NCBI GenBank assembly: GCA_020072845.1
Contig: JAIQGF010000005.1
Span: 62,001-126,000 of the forward strand
DNA: 64,000 nucleotides
Origin: Terriglobia bacterium
GTDB lineage: Bacteria > Acidobacteriota > Terriglobia > Terriglobales > Acidobacteriaceae
Direction: 5' to 3'
A program made the translations under genes and the position numbers. The notes beneath the pieces are model-generated. The model saw only the letters and a list, made by a program, of their open reading frames with translations. It ran no database searches and was not told the DNA's origin. Shown in pieces: positions 29,872 through 37,707 of this stretch. Numbering within the stretch: position 1 is the first letter of the stretch; each line of letters begins with the position of its first letter.

Positions 29872-29959
29872 TCTCGGTGCCCCTCGGTGGTCTCGGTGTC
29901 TCGGTGGTGAAGAAAAGCGCAGAAGAAAGAACGCGATCGAGCGCAAGCGCGCTCCAACT
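29872..29959. repeat. Right arm plus GC-rich tail, copy 2
   Basis: CTCGGTG words from 29872 lead into TCTCGGTGTC and TCGGTGGTGAAGAAAAGCGC, then ACGCGATCGAGCGCAAGCG and CGCTCCAAC. It matches the tail of copy 1 at 29003-29078 in order and orientation. Confidence 0.75.
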
Positions 29960-29973
29960 CACAATTCGGACCT

Positions 29974-30003
29974 GCTGAAACTGAAACCGAAACTTGAAAC
30001 TAG
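29974..30003. repeat. AACTGA-type array at the stop of the MXAN_5187-like gene
   Basis: CTGAA, ACTGAA, ACCGAA, ACTTGAA, ACTAGC. On the minus strand the TAG stop codon is the first unit of TAGTTTCAAGTTTCGG. It shares its word with the array at 24879-24908. Confidence 0.75.
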
Positions 30004-30599
30004 CTCTTCGCCTTCGCCTTTAGCCGCACCTGGCCTTTCTGGACCTCGACCGAGTATTCCACCCCGGGGCAGCCGGATTCGCCGCGAATCTGCTCGGTCT
30101 TCTTCTTCACGAAGGCTTTGAACGCATCGAAGCTGTTGGGGTCCGCCGGCTGTCCCGCCTTCTTCTTTGCCTCCATCATGGCGTCGAAAAGCGACTTGAC
30201 CGCCGCGTGGTCGGTCTCGACGTCGGAGCAGTGAATCTTGAAGGGCTGCACGGCGGCGCCGGCTTCCAGCGCCGCGGCGGCAGCCTGCTCTTCCTCGCGC
30301 CGCATGCCCGAAATCCCGAGCACCGCGTCCTGCGGCCGCCGGTAGCCCTCTTCCTTGATCTTCATCTTCTGGCGCCACAGGTCGCTGAACAGCGCATAGC
30401 GCTGCGCGATGCCGTTGTACTTGAAGCGCTGCGGAAAACTGAGCTTCGCAGAGTCGCTGAACTTCCGGAGGAGGTTTTGCACGCGCCACTCGGTGTCGGA
30501 GGGCGGTTTCTTGGAGCCGCCGCCGAAAAAGATGTCGTACTCGATCTTCAGCCGACGCACGCTCTCTTCCAGAACGTTCAGTTCCTCGTCGACAGTCAA
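30000..30599 (-). CDS. MXAN_5187-like conserved protein
   Basis: 199 residues from a TTG at 30599, chosen because AGGAG lies 6 nt upstream. An in-frame ATG near 30820 would read through a GC-rich hairpin and give a 70-residue low-quality extension. The N-terminal part (VDEELNVLEESVRRLKIEYD, then IFFGGGSKKPPSDTEWRVQN) carries the RxLxxxYxxFFxGxxKxPP pattern of the MXAN_5187 family of uncharacterised proteins. It is followed by KFSDSAKLSFPQRFKYNGIAQ and a helical C terminus. It is probably cytoplasmic with helical-bundle character. It lies just downstream of gltA in the same orientation, but a strong hairpin separates them. Function unknown. Confidence 0.8.
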   Translation of the reverse strand: MTVDEELNVLEESVRRLKIEYDIFFGGGSKKPPSDTEWRVQNLLRKFSDSAKLSFPQRFKYNGIAQRYALFSDLWRQKMKIKEEGYRRPQDAVLGISGMRREEEQAAAAALEAGAAVQPFKIHCSDVETDHAAVKSLFDAMMEAKKKAGQPADPNSFDAFKAFVKKKTEQIRGESGCPGVEYSVEVQKGQVRLKAKAKS

Positions 30600-30751
30600 G
30601 TTGCTCTCCTGCGTTGATGGCTGGCCACGCGGCGGGAATATACCACTTCTGATTTGCGTTTTGCGATTGCTGATCAGGTGCGCAGCGCGCGATTCCGCTG
30701 CCGCCGCAACTCCGCAACGCAGCGTAAGCAGGAGCAAGGTCCACCGACGCA

Positions 30752-30812
30752 GCCGGCAGTCCGTATCCCCCCAGAAACGGACTGCCGGCCACGGCCTGCC
30801 GGCAACGAGCTG
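30752..30812 (-). terminator. Hairpin at the 3' end of gltA, built of heptamers
   Basis: A perfect 13-bp stem GCCGGCAGTCCGT/ACGGACTGCCGGC (30752-30764 paired with 30777-30789), loop 12 nt. The right side continues in a 14-nt period (GACTGCCGGCCACG, GCCTGCCGGCAACG, AGCTGCCGG). No T-tract follows, so it may act in Rho-dependent termination or RNA stability rather than as an intrinsic terminator. Confidence 0.7.
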
Positions 30813-30823
30813 CCGGTTCATGG

Positions 30824-32131
30824 TTACCGCGTCGCGAACGCCTGCTCGGTCCGCTTCGTTTTTTCGATCTTCCGCAGTTCGTGGCCCAGGTAAACCTGCC
30901 GCGGACGTGCGATCTTCTGCTCCTTGTCCTCCAGCAACTCCTGCCACTGCGCCAGCCAGCCGGCCATGCGCGGGATGGCGAACAGCACGGTGAACATCTC
31001 GGGTCTGAAGCCCATCGCCTGGTAAATGATCCCGCTGTAGAAATCCACGTTGGGATAGAGCTTGCGGGTAATGAAGTACTCGTCCTCGAGCGCGACTTTC
31101 TCCAGTGCGATGGCGATGTCGAGCTTGGCGTTGCGGCCGGTGATCTTGAACACATCCTCGGCGGTCTGCTTGATGATGCGCGCGCGGGGATCGTAGTTCT
31201 TGTACACGCGGTGCCCGAAGCCCATCAGCTTGCCCTTGCCCTCCTTGATGCGCTTCACGTACTCGGGGATGTTCTTGACGTCGCCGATCTCGTCCAGCAT
31301 GCGCAGCACGGCTTCGTTGGCGCCGCCGTGCAGCGGACCGGCCAGCGCCGACGCCGCGCCCGCCGCCGACAGGTAGGGATCGGCCTGCGAGCTGCCCACC
31401 GAGCGCATCGCGTTGGCGGAGCAGTTCTGCTCGTGATCGGCGTGCAGGATGAAGAGCACGTCGAGCGCCCGCGCCATCACCGGATTGGCCACGTACTTCG
31501 GCTCCACCATCTTCCACAGCATGTTCATGAAATTCTCGGGGAAGCTGAGGTCGTTGTCGGGATAGACGAAGGGATATCCGAGGCTGTGCCGGTACGAATA
31601 CGCCGCAATCGTCGGAATCTTGGCGATCAGGCGGATGATCTGGTGCTGCCGGCATTCCGCATCGGCGATGTTCTTGGCCTCCGGGTAGATGGTGGAGAGC
31701 GCCGCCAGCGTGCTCACCAGGATGCCCATGGGGTGCGCGTCGTGGCGGAAGCTCTTCATGAACTGTTTGGTGTTTTCGTGCAGCATGGTGTGGTGCGTGA
31801 TCTGCTTCACCCACTCGTGCCTTTGTTCGGGTGTGGGCAATTCGCCGTTGAGCAGCAGGTACGCAACTTCCAGGTAGGTGCAGTTCTCCGCCAGGTCCTC
31901 GATGTTGTACCCGCGGTAGCGCAGAATGCCTTTGTCGCCGTCAATGAAAGTGATCTTGCTGCGGCACGATGCCGTGTTCATGAAGGCTGGGTCGTATCCC
32001 ATCAGGCCGAAGTCATTGGGATCGGTCTTGATCTGCCGCAGGTCCATGGTACGGATGGTGCCGTTTTCAATCGGCACGGTGTACGTCCGGTTGGTCCGAT
32101 TGTCGACGATGGTGAGCGTGTCGTTGGCCAT
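30824..32131 (-). CDS. gltA: Citrate synthase
   Basis: 435 residues, ATG with AGGAGG 5 nt upstream. Condenses oxaloacetate and acetyl-CoA, first step of the TCA cycle. Catalytic segments: NCSANAMRSVGSSQADPY (His at ADHEQNCS), SALAGPLHGGANEAVLRML (second His), LMGFGHRVYKNYDPRA near 313 and KLYPNVDFYSGIIYQAMG (catalytic Asp near 369). The domain with TASCRSKITFIDGDKGILRY near 55 is characteristic of the NADH-sensitive type-I hexameric enzymes. Length is normal. It is divergent from acpS across a 332-bp gap. Confidence 0.97.
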   Translation of the reverse strand: MANDTLTIVDNRTNRTYTVPIENGTIRTMDLRQIKTDPNDFGLMGYDPAFMNTASCRSKITFIDGDKGILRYRGYNIEDLAENCTYLEVAYLLLNGELPTPEQRHEWVKQITHHTMLHENTKQFMKSFRHDAHPMGILVSTLAALSTIYPEAKNIADAECRQHQIIRLIAKIPTIAAYSYRHSLGYPFVYPDNDLSFPENFMNMLWKMVEPKYVANPVMARALDVLFILHADHEQNCSANAMRSVGSSQADPYLSAAGAASALAGPLHGGANEAVLRMLDEIGDVKNIPEYVKRIKEGKGKLMGFGHRVYKNYDPRARIIKQTAEDVFKITGRNAKLDIAIALEKVALEDEYFITRKLYPNVDFYSGIIYQAMGFRPEMFTVLFAIPRMAGWLAQWQELLEDKEQKIARPRQVYLGHELRKIEKTKRTEQAFATR

Positions 32132-32463
32132 GAATTCCTCCTCGGCGTACGCCCGGCTGAGGTCCTCGGCGCACGCCGGTCTTGCGCGTGCTGGGGTGGA
32201 GGCCGGTTACCGGCGGTGCCGGAACAATTGAGTGCAGCCCGCCAAATTAGTCCTTTTTGGGGCCGTTGGCTAGCGTCGGATTCACCCGCCCCTGTGTTTC
32301 GTTCAAATTTTGGCTTGGAACGTTGGCCCGCCGTCAAGACCGCCTGGGCTGGTGAATCCGAACCCTTGGCGGCGCATTCTGTTCGTCAGGAATTCCTTTC
32401 GGTGTACATTGGACCGCAGATGGTGTGTTGCATTTCCCAAGTTGGCATTCGCAACCCAAGCGC
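32132..32463. other. Divergent gltA-acpS intergenic region
   Basis: 332 bp between two start codons on opposite strands. Near gltA there are GGCGTACGC and GGCGCACGCC repeats. No clear sigma70 pair, operator or small ORF with coding features was identified. Both promoters should lie here. Confidence 0.5.
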
Positions 32464-32844
32464 ATGATCGTCGGTACCGGCATTGACATCGCCGAAGTCC
32501 CCAGAATCGCTGCCGCTATCGAGCGTTTCGGCGGCCGCTTCCTGCGCCGCATCTTCACCGAAGAGGAAATCCGCTACTGCGACTCCAAGGCCAACCGCAT
32601 GGAAAGATACGCGGCGCGTTTTGCGGCCAAGGAAGCCGCGCTCAAGGCCATCGGCACCGGCTGGAAACACGGCGTGGCATGGACTGATGTCGAGGTCCGG
32701 CGCGAGCCCGGCGGGCGCCCCACCATCGCCTTCACCGGCAAGGCCGCTGAATTCGCCGCGCGCCTTGGCGTCACGCGAGCCTCACTGTCGCTGTCGCACA
32801 CCAAGGATCAGGCGATTGCGTCCGTGATATTGGAAGATTCGTAG
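32464..32844 (+). CDS. acpS: Holo-[acyl-carrier-protein] synthase
   Basis: 126 residues from ATG at 32464 (MIVGTGIDIAEVPRI), which matches the canonical start; an upstream in-frame start would add 13 residues before the universal GxGIDI. Transfers phosphopantetheine from CoA to ACP. Mg-binding and catalytic motifs: GTGIDIAEV near 4-12, ARFAAKEAALKAIG near 53-66 and LSLSHTKDQAIASVI near 108-122. Length is normal. The stop codon TAG lies inside the first heptamer of a downstream periodic hairpin. The gene is not in a fatty-acid cluster here. Confidence 0.95.
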   Translation: MIVGTGIDIAEVPRIAAAIERFGGRFLRRIFTEEEIRYCDSKANRMERYAARFAAKEAALKAIGTGWKHGVAWTDVEVRREPGGRPTIAFTGKAAEFAARLGVTRASLSLSHTKDQAIASVILEDS

Positions 32845-32908
32845 CCGGCAGTCCGTAGCCGGTAGTCCGCTTCCTGAGCCGGGCTACTGCCTACCGACTA
32901 CGGGCTAC
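32841..32908. repeat. Hairpin with heptamer arms (GTAGCCG type)
   Basis: Left arm: GTAGCCG, GCAGTCC, GTAGCCG, GTAGTCC at 32841-32868, overlapping the acpS TAG stop. Right arm: GGGCTAC, TGCCTAC, CGACTAC, GGGCTAC at 32881-32908. Both arms have four 7-mers in register, separated by a 12-nt loop. It ends 14 nt before the next start codon. Confidence 0.92.
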
Positions 32909-32922
32909 GCCTGGAGAATTCA

Positions 32923-35397
32923 TTGTCCGAATCCGTGCTTGTAGTCCAGCCCGCGTCCCAACTCGCGCCCCAAGCCGATCGTCGCACCCATCTCGCCGGC
33001 GTGCTCATGATGAGCTTTGCCAGCCTCTTGCTGGAACTGGCGCTCACCCGCCTCTTCTCCGTGATCCTCTTCTACCACTTCGCCTTTCTGGCGATCTCGA
33101 TTGCCCTTCTCGGCCTGGGCGCCGGCGGGGTGGTTGCCTACCTCGAACGGATCCGGCTGGCGCGCTGGGACACGCGCACCTTGGGCTCGCGCCTGGCCGC
33201 CGCCAACGCCGTGCTGCTGCTGGTCGTCCTGGAGGTTGATCTGCACGCCCCGGTTTCGGTCGCGTTCGACTTGACGCCCGAGGTAATGCTGCGGCTGGCG
33301 CTGATGTACATCGTGTCCGCGCTGCCGTTTTTCTGTACCGGGCTGTTGTTTTCGGTTGTATTCGCGCGCGAAACCCGCGGCATCACCGAACTCTACGCCG
33401 CCGACCTCACCGGCGGCGCGCTCGCCTGCCTCGCCATCGTGCCCTTGCTGAACTTTGCCGGCGGGCCGAACTCGATCCTGGTCGCGGTGATCGCCTCCGC
33501 GGCAGCCTCCGCTATCTGGGCGCGCACGCCCCGGTCGCGTCGCTTTGCCCTGGTGCTGACGGCCGCTTTCGCCCTGCTCACCGCGGCCAACTATTCCGGC
33601 AAACTCATCGATATTGTCTACGCCAAGGGCGTGCGCCGCGATCAGCCCTGGGTCCTGTTTGCGCGCTGGAACGCCATTTCCCGCGTCGAGGTGGACGAGC
33701 AAGGCGACGCCAGAGTCATCGTCATTGATGCCGATGCTTCCACCTGGATCATGAACACCGATCCCCATCACTGGAGTGAGGACTACAAGGAAAACCTGAT
33801 GTCGGCGGCGCCGGGAATCGTCAACGTGCTGCGCCCGCGCGGCGACTACGCCATCATCGGCCCCGGCGGCGGCGTTGACATCCTGCGCGCCCTCGCCAAC
33901 GGCAGCCCCAGCGTCACCGCCATCGAGATCAACCCGATTATCGTCAACGACATCATGCGCGGGCGCTGGGCCGATTGGTCATTTCACCTCTATGATCAGC
34001 CCGAGGTCCACGTTCATCTCGGTGACGGACGCTCCTGGGTGCGCCAGGCGCGCCAGCAGTTCGACGTTGTGGAAATGACGCTGGTGGACACCTGGGCCTC
34101 CACCGCCGCCGGCGCCTTCGCCCTGAGCGAGAACAACCTGTACACCGTCGAGGCCTTCCGCCAATACTTCGATCACCTCAAGCCCGATGGCATCATTGCC
34201 ATCACGCGTTGGGAGTTCAGCCAGCCGCACGAGGCGCTGCGCGTGGTTTCGCAGGAATTGGAAGTGCTGAAGCGCGCCGGAATTTCCAATCCTTCGTCGC
34301 ACTTCATCGTCGTTTCCGAGCGCCCGCTCGATAAAGATGGTGTCCCGGTCGTGGTCCTGTTCAAGAAATCGCCGTTCACTCCGTCTGAGGAAGCCGCGGT
34401 GCGCGCCCATCTCGCTCAGTATCCGGATTTGCATGTGCTTTACACGCCCAGCGACGCCTCGACTCCGCAACCAGGGGACTGGCGCCGCCCTGGACCACAC
34501 AGCTTCCGCGCGTTGGTCGAGATCGGCGATGCGCAATCCTTCGCCGCCGCGTATCCCTACAATGTGGCGCCGGTGTTTGACAGTTCGCCGTTCTTCTTCT
34601 TCACTATGAAGACGCGCGACGTCATCTCGCGGCTCGCGGGCGGCGGCGATCGTGGCGTGGACTGGAAAAACAACCTCGGCGTCGCTGTCCTCGCCATGGT
34701 GCTGGTCGTGTCGGTCGTCTGCGTGCTGTTGTTCCTGATTCTGCCGCTTGCCGTGACGGGTGTTCATCCGCAATCGGCAATCGGCAATCGACAATCGGTA
34801 ATTCCTCTCTTCTACTTCATCGCCATCGGCCTCGGCTATATCCTGGCCGAAATCGCCTTCATCCAGCGCTTCGTTCTCTTTCTCGGCCACCCGACCTACG
34901 CGCTCACCGTGGTCATCTTCCTCATGCTGCTGGCCAGCGGCGCCGGCAGCATGCTGTCGCGGCGATGGTTGTTCGATCCACTGCAGGTGCGGACGCCGCT
35001 CGTCCTCGTTGTCGTGATACTACTGGCATATGTATGGGTGCTGCCGCCGCTGCTGCGGGCAATGGTTGGTTTGCCATTCTTGCTGAAGCTGATGATCAGC
35101 GCCGCCGCCCTGGTTCCCCTGGGACTCGCCATGGGGATGCCGTTCCCCAGCGGCCTGCGCGCACTCGCGGCGAGCAGCCTCGCGGCGAGCAGCCTCGCGG
35201 CGGGAAGCGCGCAGCAGGACAACGCTATCGAGTGGGCGTGGGCCTTGAACGCCGCATCCAGCGTGCTGGGCTCGGTGCTGGCGATGGTGATTGCCATCCA
35301 GTTCGGCTTGAGCTGGACGCTGGCCTCGGGTGCGCTGGCGTATGTGCTCGCGCTGGCGCTGGTCCCGCGGCTGCGAACCTCACCGCCGGCTCTCTGA
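32923..35397 (+). CDS. Membrane-embedded spermidine-synthase-like protein
   Basis: 824 residues, TTG start with GGAG 6 nt upstream. The N-terminal part has about six membrane helices (HLAGVLMMSFASLLLELALT, FLAISIALLGLGAGGVVAYL and others). The middle is a Rossmann methyltransferase fold of the spermidine synthase type, GPGGGVDILRALANG near 313, VTAIEINPIIV, HVHLGDGRSWVRQA and DVVEMTLVDTWAS. The C-terminal part again has about seven helices (LGYILAEIAFIQRF, AYVLALALV). Such fused proteins are widespread and functionally unassigned, although the aminopropyltransferase fold is clear. Two oddities: an in-frame heptamer array at 34771-34798, encoding a soluble loop between helices, and a duplicated 3' segment, 97.7 percent identical to 39266-39609. 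Confidence 0.87.
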   Translation: MSESVLVVQPASQLAPQADRRTHLAGVLMMSFASLLLELALTRLFSVILFYHFAFLAISIALLGLGAGGVVAYLERIRLARWDTRTLGSRLAAANAVLLLVVLEVDLHAPVSVAFDLTPEVMLRLALMYIVSALPFFCTGLLFSVVFARETRGITELYAADLTGGALACLAIVPLLNFAGGPNSILVAVIASAAASAIWARTPRSRRFALVLTAAFALLTAANYSGKLIDIVYAKGVRRDQPWVLFARWNAISRVEVDEQGDARVIVIDADASTWIMNTDPHHWSEDYKENLMSAAPGIVNVLRPRGDYAIIGPGGGVDILRALANGSPSVTAIEINPIIVNDIMRGRWADWSFHLYDQPEVHVHLGDGRSWVRQARQQFDVVEMTLVDTWASTAAGAFALSENNLYTVEAFRQYFDHLKPDGIIAITRWEFSQPHEALRVVSQELEVLKRAGISNPSSHFIVVSERPLDKDGVPVVVLFKKSPFTPSEEAAVRAHLAQYPDLHVLYTPSDASTPQPGDWRRPGPHSFRALVEIGDAQSFAAAYPYNVAPVFDSSPFFFFTMKTRDVISRLAGGGDRGVDWKNNLGVAVLAMVLVVSVVCVLLFLILPLAVTGVHPQSAIGNRQSVIPLFYFIAIGLGYILAEIAFIQRFVLFLGHPTYALTVVIFLMLLASGAGSMLSRRWLFDPLQVRTPLVLVVVILLAYVWVLPPLLRAMVGLPFLLKLMISAAALVPLGLAMGMPFPSGLRALAASSLAASSLAAGSAQQDNAIEWAWALNAASSVLGSVLAMVIAIQFGLSWTLASGALAYVLALALVPRLRTSPPAL
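34771..34798 (+). repeat. In-frame heptamer array (CAATCGG)x4
   Basis: CAATCGG at 34771-34777, CAATCGG, CAATCGA and CAATCGG ending at 34798. The array is read as PQSAIGNRQSV in a loop between two predicted membrane helices. The word resembles heptanucleotide STRR repeats of cyanobacteria in length and style. Confidence 0.88.
35035..35378 (+). repeat. Long direct repeat, copy A
   Basis: 344 bp inside the 3' end of the spermidine-synthase-like gene. It aligns without gaps to 39266-39609, offset 4231 bp, with 8 mismatches by eye (about 97.7 percent identity). It contains an internal 15-bp tandem (CTCGCGGCGAGCAGC) encoding LAASS repeats. Confidence 0.92.
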
Positions 35398-35488
35398 ACC
35401 GTCTTCCGCAGTGGAAAAAAGCGACTGTTGTTCCGGGCTATTGCTTGGCAGCTACCAGCCCACTAATCTGCTACACGCGAGGTAGATA

Positions 35489-37618
35489 ATGCGCCGACTG
35501 CTTCCGACATTGCTCCTCCTTGCCGCCAGCGCGGTTGCGCAGGTCGGCGTATCGGGCGGGGTGAATCATCCCCCATCGGGCTTATCGGGGAATGCTACCC
35601 GGATTCAAGGGAAAGCTGTGGATGGTCCGACCGCTCCCGACCAGATGCCGTTTTACAACGGCACCAAGATCGGATGGTTCGTTGATCCCGTCGTTCGCAT
35701 GCATCGCGATTGCGGCATCGTAGGCTCGGGCAACGAAACCGCTGCGCTGAATACCTGCATCGCCAAGCTGCCGAACTATACCGGCGTCCTGCAGTGCGAC
35801 AAGCCCGGCATGATCATCTACTCCAACGGAGTTGTGGTGCGCGACAAGGTGGGCATCCGCATCGAAACCGCGGGCGGCGGGCATACTCTCAACAATTACT
35901 GCCAGCTCATTTACACCGGCGCCGCCGGCGGGACGGTCATCGACGTGGAGCGCACGCGGGACTCGGTGATCTTCAAGGGATTCAAGGTTTATGCGGGCGC
36001 CGCCGATATCGGTTTCCAGACCGGGCAGACCGGGAGCGGCGGCAACATCGCCACCAGTGACTCGTTCGAGGAAATCCAGCTCGTCAACGACACCGGAAGA
36101 TCAACCTTTATCGGCTTCATGATTGGCGATCGCACGGCGAACAACAGCGACGAGATGAAATTCAACCACGTCTCAGTGGCTAGTATCGGCTGCACCAAAT
36201 GCGGTACCGCATTCCAGAGCGTCAACACCAACGTATATGGCACCGAATTTCGTGCGATCAACTTATCTAACGTGGCGGTGGGTTTCAACTGGTACGCCAA
36301 TGCCAGCGTTGACAAAGTGAACGCCACCTCTGTTGGCCTGCTCTATAAACTTCATGGCAACAGTCAGACCTTTCATGTCCAGCATGAAGACATTGAGTTC
36401 GTTGACCAGATACTACAGGTTCCTGGCGGCGGTGGCGGCGTCACTCTAGTAGAAGAGCATGGGCGCGTCATCCTGAATATTCCAGCAGCTGGTGGAGTAA
36501 GCGGAACCTCCGGGCATCCGGCCTGGGACAACTCCGGCGGCGGCAGTCTCAGGATCAGGAACATAACCACCGGTGGCTATGGGCTGCCGGGGCTCACGCT
36601 GCTGAAGGGATGCAATACCTGCAAAGCCGATGTTGATTTCTATGATCCCGGGATCACAACCTACGGGCTGGGAAGCGGCGGGGTACCTTACAATCCGCTA
36701 AATGTTATCGCCAACACCGGGGTTCAGAGTGGGCATGGGAGCTACTACCAAACTTGGGTCGGTCAACCCTTTCTCGACGACAAAGGAATGATGGTCCCTG
36801 CTTTTGGATTGATGCAATTCAATGGCGCTTACGGGCTTAACGGCGATTTCTTGCCATGCACCCGAGAAAACATCTGCTTGCATGAAGGCCAGATTGAATT
36901 CACGGGTGTGCATTCTATTTTCAACATTCCATCTATCCGCTACACGGGGACCGCCGGTTCGACGGCACGGGACTATGCTGTGGTCGCTTGCGATGACACC
37001 AGTTGCGCGGCTGGTCATCGGTCGATTCCGAGCGGCGTTGTTCACATAAACAACACACGGGCAGCACTCGATGGCAGCGACTATGTAACGCTGACTTGGA
37101 CTCCGGCCATGAACGTGAACAAGTATGGCATCCTTCAACGAGGTCCGTCACAGACTTGGAACCTGCTGATGTCGAACATTTCCTGTTCGACCAATCCATG
37201 TACCGCAAACGTCACAACTGATAGCAGCACCTATACGTCGGGGTATCCGTCGGACAACGAGACGGGCGGAGTAATCCTGCGCGGCGCCATCAAGATGGGC
37301 AAATCGGCGACGCAGACGGCAGCGGTGGATTTCACTTATGCGACCGTCACAGGTCTGACTACTGCGCCTCTTACTTACAATCACAGCGGAACGCAACGGA
37401 CGGCAACGCATCTGGTGGTGGATTCGTGCACGCTTGGTACCGATTGCAGCGTGACACTCACTGGCTCGGCGGGATTCACCAGTTCATCCAGTTACACCTG
37501 CGTCTGCCAAGATGAGACTGCTATCGCCGGTTGCAAAGTGGTACAGACTTCGGGCAGCGCATTTGACATCACAGGCATGGGGACGGACACGATCCGCTAT
37601 TTCTGCGCGGGCAACTGA
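35489..37618 (+). CDS. Exported beta-helix-type surface protein, unknown function
   Basis: 709 residues, ATG with GAGG 6 nt upstream. Signal peptide residues 1-18 (MRRLLPTLLLLAASAVAQ). The mature protein is rich in Gly, Asn, Thr and Ser with short turn-strand patterns: TRDSVIFKGFKVYAGAADIG, FNHVSVASIGCTKCGTAFQS and ADVDFYDPGITTYGLGSG. These are typical of a right-handed parallel beta-helix as in pectate-lyase-like and tail-spike proteins. A fibronectin-like C-terminal section follows (VTLTWTPAMNVNKYG, then a strand-rich end). Cys pairs (C215/C218 region and near the C terminus) could form disulfides. No catalytic triad can be assigned. Base composition is visibly more AT-rich than flanking genes, consistent with acquisition. 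Confidence 0.78.
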   Translation: MRRLLPTLLLLAASAVAQVGVSGGVNHPPSGLSGNATRIQGKAVDGPTAPDQMPFYNGTKIGWFVDPVVRMHRDCGIVGSGNETAALNTCIAKLPNYTGVLQCDKPGMIIYSNGVVVRDKVGIRIETAGGGHTLNNYCQLIYTGAAGGTVIDVERTRDSVIFKGFKVYAGAADIGFQTGQTGSGGNIATSDSFEEIQLVNDTGRSTFIGFMIGDRTANNSDEMKFNHVSVASIGCTKCGTAFQSVNTNVYGTEFRAINLSNVAVGFNWYANASVDKVNATSVGLLYKLHGNSQTFHVQHEDIEFVDQILQVPGGGGGVTLVEEHGRVILNIPAAGGVSGTSGHPAWDNSGGGSLRIRNITTGGYGLPGLTLLKGCNTCKADVDFYDPGITTYGLGSGGVPYNPLNVIANTGVQSGHGSYYQTWVGQPFLDDKGMMVPAFGLMQFNGAYGLNGDFLPCTRENICLHEGQIEFTGVHSIFNIPSIRYTGTAGSTARDYAVVACDDTSCAAGHRSIPSGVVHINNTRAALDGSDYVTLTWTPAMNVNKYGILQRGPSQTWNLLMSNISCSTNPCTANVTTDSSTYTSGYPSDNETGGVILRGAIKMGKSATQTAAVDFTYATVTGLTTAPLTYNHSGTQRTATHLVVDSCTLGTDCSVTLTGSAGFTSSSSYTCVCQDETAIAGCKVVQTSGSAFDITGMGTDTIRYFCAGN

Positions 37619-37707
37619 TTGCTTGAACCTTCGCGTGAAATGTGCGGCATGGCAATTCTGCGCCGCGAGCGAAACTGCCCCTCATGCGCGTTTTCAGGAA
37701 TGAAATC

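Noticed and set aside
28950-29959. CRISPR array
   Set aside because: Units are 9 nt, contiguous, and inverted in the second arm; there are no spacers and no cas genes.
30600-30823. N-terminal extension of the MXAN_5187-like gene from an ATG near 30820
   Set aside because: It would translate a GC-rich perfect hairpin; the TTG at 30599 has an ideal AGGAG.
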